The notes under the pieces were generated by a model, which ran no database searches, was not told where the DNA came from, and saw nothing but the letters and a program-made list of their open reading frames with translations. The position numbers and the translations under genes were made by a program. From contig CAYXOX010000160.1 of NCBI GenBank assembly GCA_964466745.1, positions 1 to 6,774 of the forward strand: a stretch of DNA of 6,774 bases, written 5' to 3'. Numbering within the stretch: the stretch's first letter is position 1; each line of letters opens with the position of its first letter. This document shows, piece by piece, positions 5,829 through 6,774 of the stretch. This DNA is from CAYXOX01 sp964466745 (GTDB taxonomy: Bacteria; Pseudomonadota; Alphaproteobacteria; Rhodobacterales; Rhodobacteraceae).

Positions 5829-6774
5829 TCAGCCGGTGCCGGGCATTCCGCCCGGAGCCGCGCGCCCCGCGCCGCCCGGGCCTCCGGTGCCGCTCCCTCC
5901 GGGGCTGGCGCCCGCGCCCGCGCCCGTGCCCGGGGTCAGGAGGTGGCGCAGAAGCGCCAGCGGATGCGCCCGCAGGCTGAGGCGCAGGGCGACGTAATCC
6001 TCCACCACCTCCTCGCCGAGGCTCATGGGGGGAAGCGTTACCGCCGGCTCGCCCGCCGTTTCGCCGTCGAAACCGGCGGCGAAGAGCGGCAGCGGCACGG
6101 CGCCGCCCAGCGCCCTTGCCGCCCAGAGCGCCTCGCGCCGCGCGAGCCCGAGGGAGGCGAACACATCGGCCTCGGCGAGCTTCTGGAGGGTGCGCGGCAT
6201 CACGCCGGCCCGCCGCCACACCGTTTCCACGTCGGGGTAGCCGTTGGCCCGGGCGGCCACGATCCACTGCGCCTCCTCCTGCGCCACCGACTTCACCTGG
6301 CGGAAACCCAGCCGCAGCGCCAGGCCGCCGCGTCCGTCGGGCTCCATCACGTTGTCCCAGTAGCTGGCGTTGATGCACACCGGGCGCACCTCCACCCCGT
6401 GCTCGCGGGCATCGCGCACGATCTGCGCGGGCGCGTAGAACCCCATCGGCTGGGAGTTGAGCAGCGCGCAGGCGAAGATGCCCGGGTGGTGGCACTTCAG
6501 CCAGGAGGAGGCATAGACGAGCAGCGCGAAGCTCGCGGCGTGACTTTCGGGAAACCCGTAGGAGCCGAAGCCCTCGATCTGGGAAAAGCAGCGCGCGGCG
6601 AACGCCTCGTCGTAGCCGTTCTCGCGCATGCCGCGCATGAACCGGGCGCGGAACTCGCCGACGTTGCCGTGCTTGCTGAAGGTCGCCAGCGAACGGCGCA
6701 GGCGGTCCGCCTCCGAGGGGTCGAAGCCCGCGCCCACGATGGCGATCTGCATCGCCTGTTCCTGGAAGAGCGGC
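5829..6774 (-). CDS. dnaE2: Error-prone DNA polymerase DnaE2/ImuC, C-terminal part, with atypical tail
   Basis: This is the C-family polymerase of the ImuA-ImuB-DnaE2 mutasome, which performs SOS-induced translesion synthesis. Only the last 314 residues are in the window; the gene continues beyond the right edge, so the catalytic palm is not visible. The frame opens with PLFQEQAMQIA, from the fingers region. GFGSYGFPESHAASFALLVY and HHPGIFACALLNSQPMGFY follow (about 68-112). AQIVRDAREHGVEVRP is strongly characteristic of DnaE2 as opposed to DnaE1. A helix-hairpin-helix region (about 155-225) and LPPMSLGEEVVEDY (247-260) then lead into LSLRAHPLALLR (266-276). After LLTP the protein has only 33 more residues, 26 of them Gly, Ala or Pro, and stops at 5829. 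Family members normally continue with an OB-fold of roughly 100 residues containing a LVRQRPG-type motif, and this is absent. The methionine encoded at 6752-6750 is internal, not a start. imuA/imuB would be expected upstream, outside the window. Confidence 0.9.
   Translation of the reverse strand, partial: PLFQEQAMQIAIVGAGFDPSEADRLRRSLATFSKHGNVGEFRARFMRGMRENGYDEAFAARCFSQIEGFGSYGFPESHAASFALLVYASSWLKCHHPGIFACALLNSQPMGFYAPAQIVRDAREHGVEVRPVCINASYWDNVMEPDGRGGLALRLGFRQVKSVAQEEAQWIVAARANGYPDVETVWRRAGVMPRTLQKLAEADVFASLGLARREALWAARALGGAVPLPLFAAGFDGETAGEPAVTLPPMSLGEEVVEDYVALRLSLRAHPLALLRHLLTPGTGAGAGASPGGSGTGGPGGAGRAAPGGMPGTG
5908..5931. repeat. Hexamer microsatellite in the 3' end of dnaE2
   Basis: There are four tandem units of GCGCCC, the last reading GTGCCC. 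On the dnaE2 strand they encode alternating Gly-Thr/Ala residues just after LLTP, where family members enter the OB-fold. The unit length is a multiple of three, so slippage would change length but not frame. Confidence 0.7.

Noticed and set aside
5617..6495. Second minus-strand frame across the dnaE2 end, examined as a frameshifted OB-fold
   Set aside because: No OB-like or DnaE2-like motif appears; it is Arg/Gly/Ala/Pro shadow sequence.
1..6774. CRISPR array, tRNA/rRNA genes, transposase or phage genes, toxin-antitoxin or defence system
   Set aside because: Nothing resembling direct-repeat arrays, tRNA cloverleafs, integrases or defence domains was seen on either strand. The content is housekeeping metabolism and DNA repair.

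Overview
The window is a high-GC (about 70% by eye) stretch that looks like a chromosome of the alphaproteobacterial family Rhodobacteraceae or a close relative. The evidence is the SerC subtype, the 531-residue SerA, the ImuC/DnaE2-type polymerase, and a familiar intergenic sequence (CCCCGAGGTATTT...GCCAAAGTGAGGGGGCAGCCCCC) between genes. The placement rests on recognition of protein and motif style, not on a search.

Layout: (1) 1-1132, the 3' part of serC (phosphoserine aminotransferase), missing only a few N-terminal codons. It carries an internal parS-like palindrome at 392-407. (2) 1133-1274, a short spacer with a perfect GC-rich hairpin and the serA ribosome binding site. (3) 1275-2870, complete serA (3-phosphoglycerate dehydrogenase). 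(4) 2871-2994, an intergenic region packed with inverted repeats and interrupted by a 10-N assembly gap that sits in the loop of one of them. (5) 2995-3729, a PPP-family metallophosphoesterase. (6) 3730-3904, a spacer with a long hairpin just after the stop codon. (7) 3905-5650, a complete GH13 subfamily 18 sugar phosphorylase, most like glucosylglycerate phosphorylase. (8) 5651-5828, a convergent intergenic region rich in palindromes. (9) 5829-6774 on the minus strand, the C-terminal part of dnaE2/imuC, the error-prone polymerase of the SOS mutasome.

How the genes relate: SerA and SerC catalyse consecutive steps of serine synthesis, oxidising 3-phosphoglycerate and then transaminating 3-phosphohydroxypyruvate. 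The phosphatase has no obvious metabolic link. The GH13 enzyme probably releases glucose-1-phosphate from a glucosylated compatible solute. If the substrate is glucosylglycerate, the other product, glycerate, would feed the 3-phosphoglycerate pool used by SerA. That link is inference.

No novel multi-gene system is visible. The points most worth a second look are the parS-like site inside serC, a DnaE2 whose C-terminal OB-fold appears to be replaced by a Gly/Ala/Pro-rich tail beginning at a hexamer microsatellite, and the assembly gap inside an inverted repeat, which makes the serA-phosphatase join uncertain.
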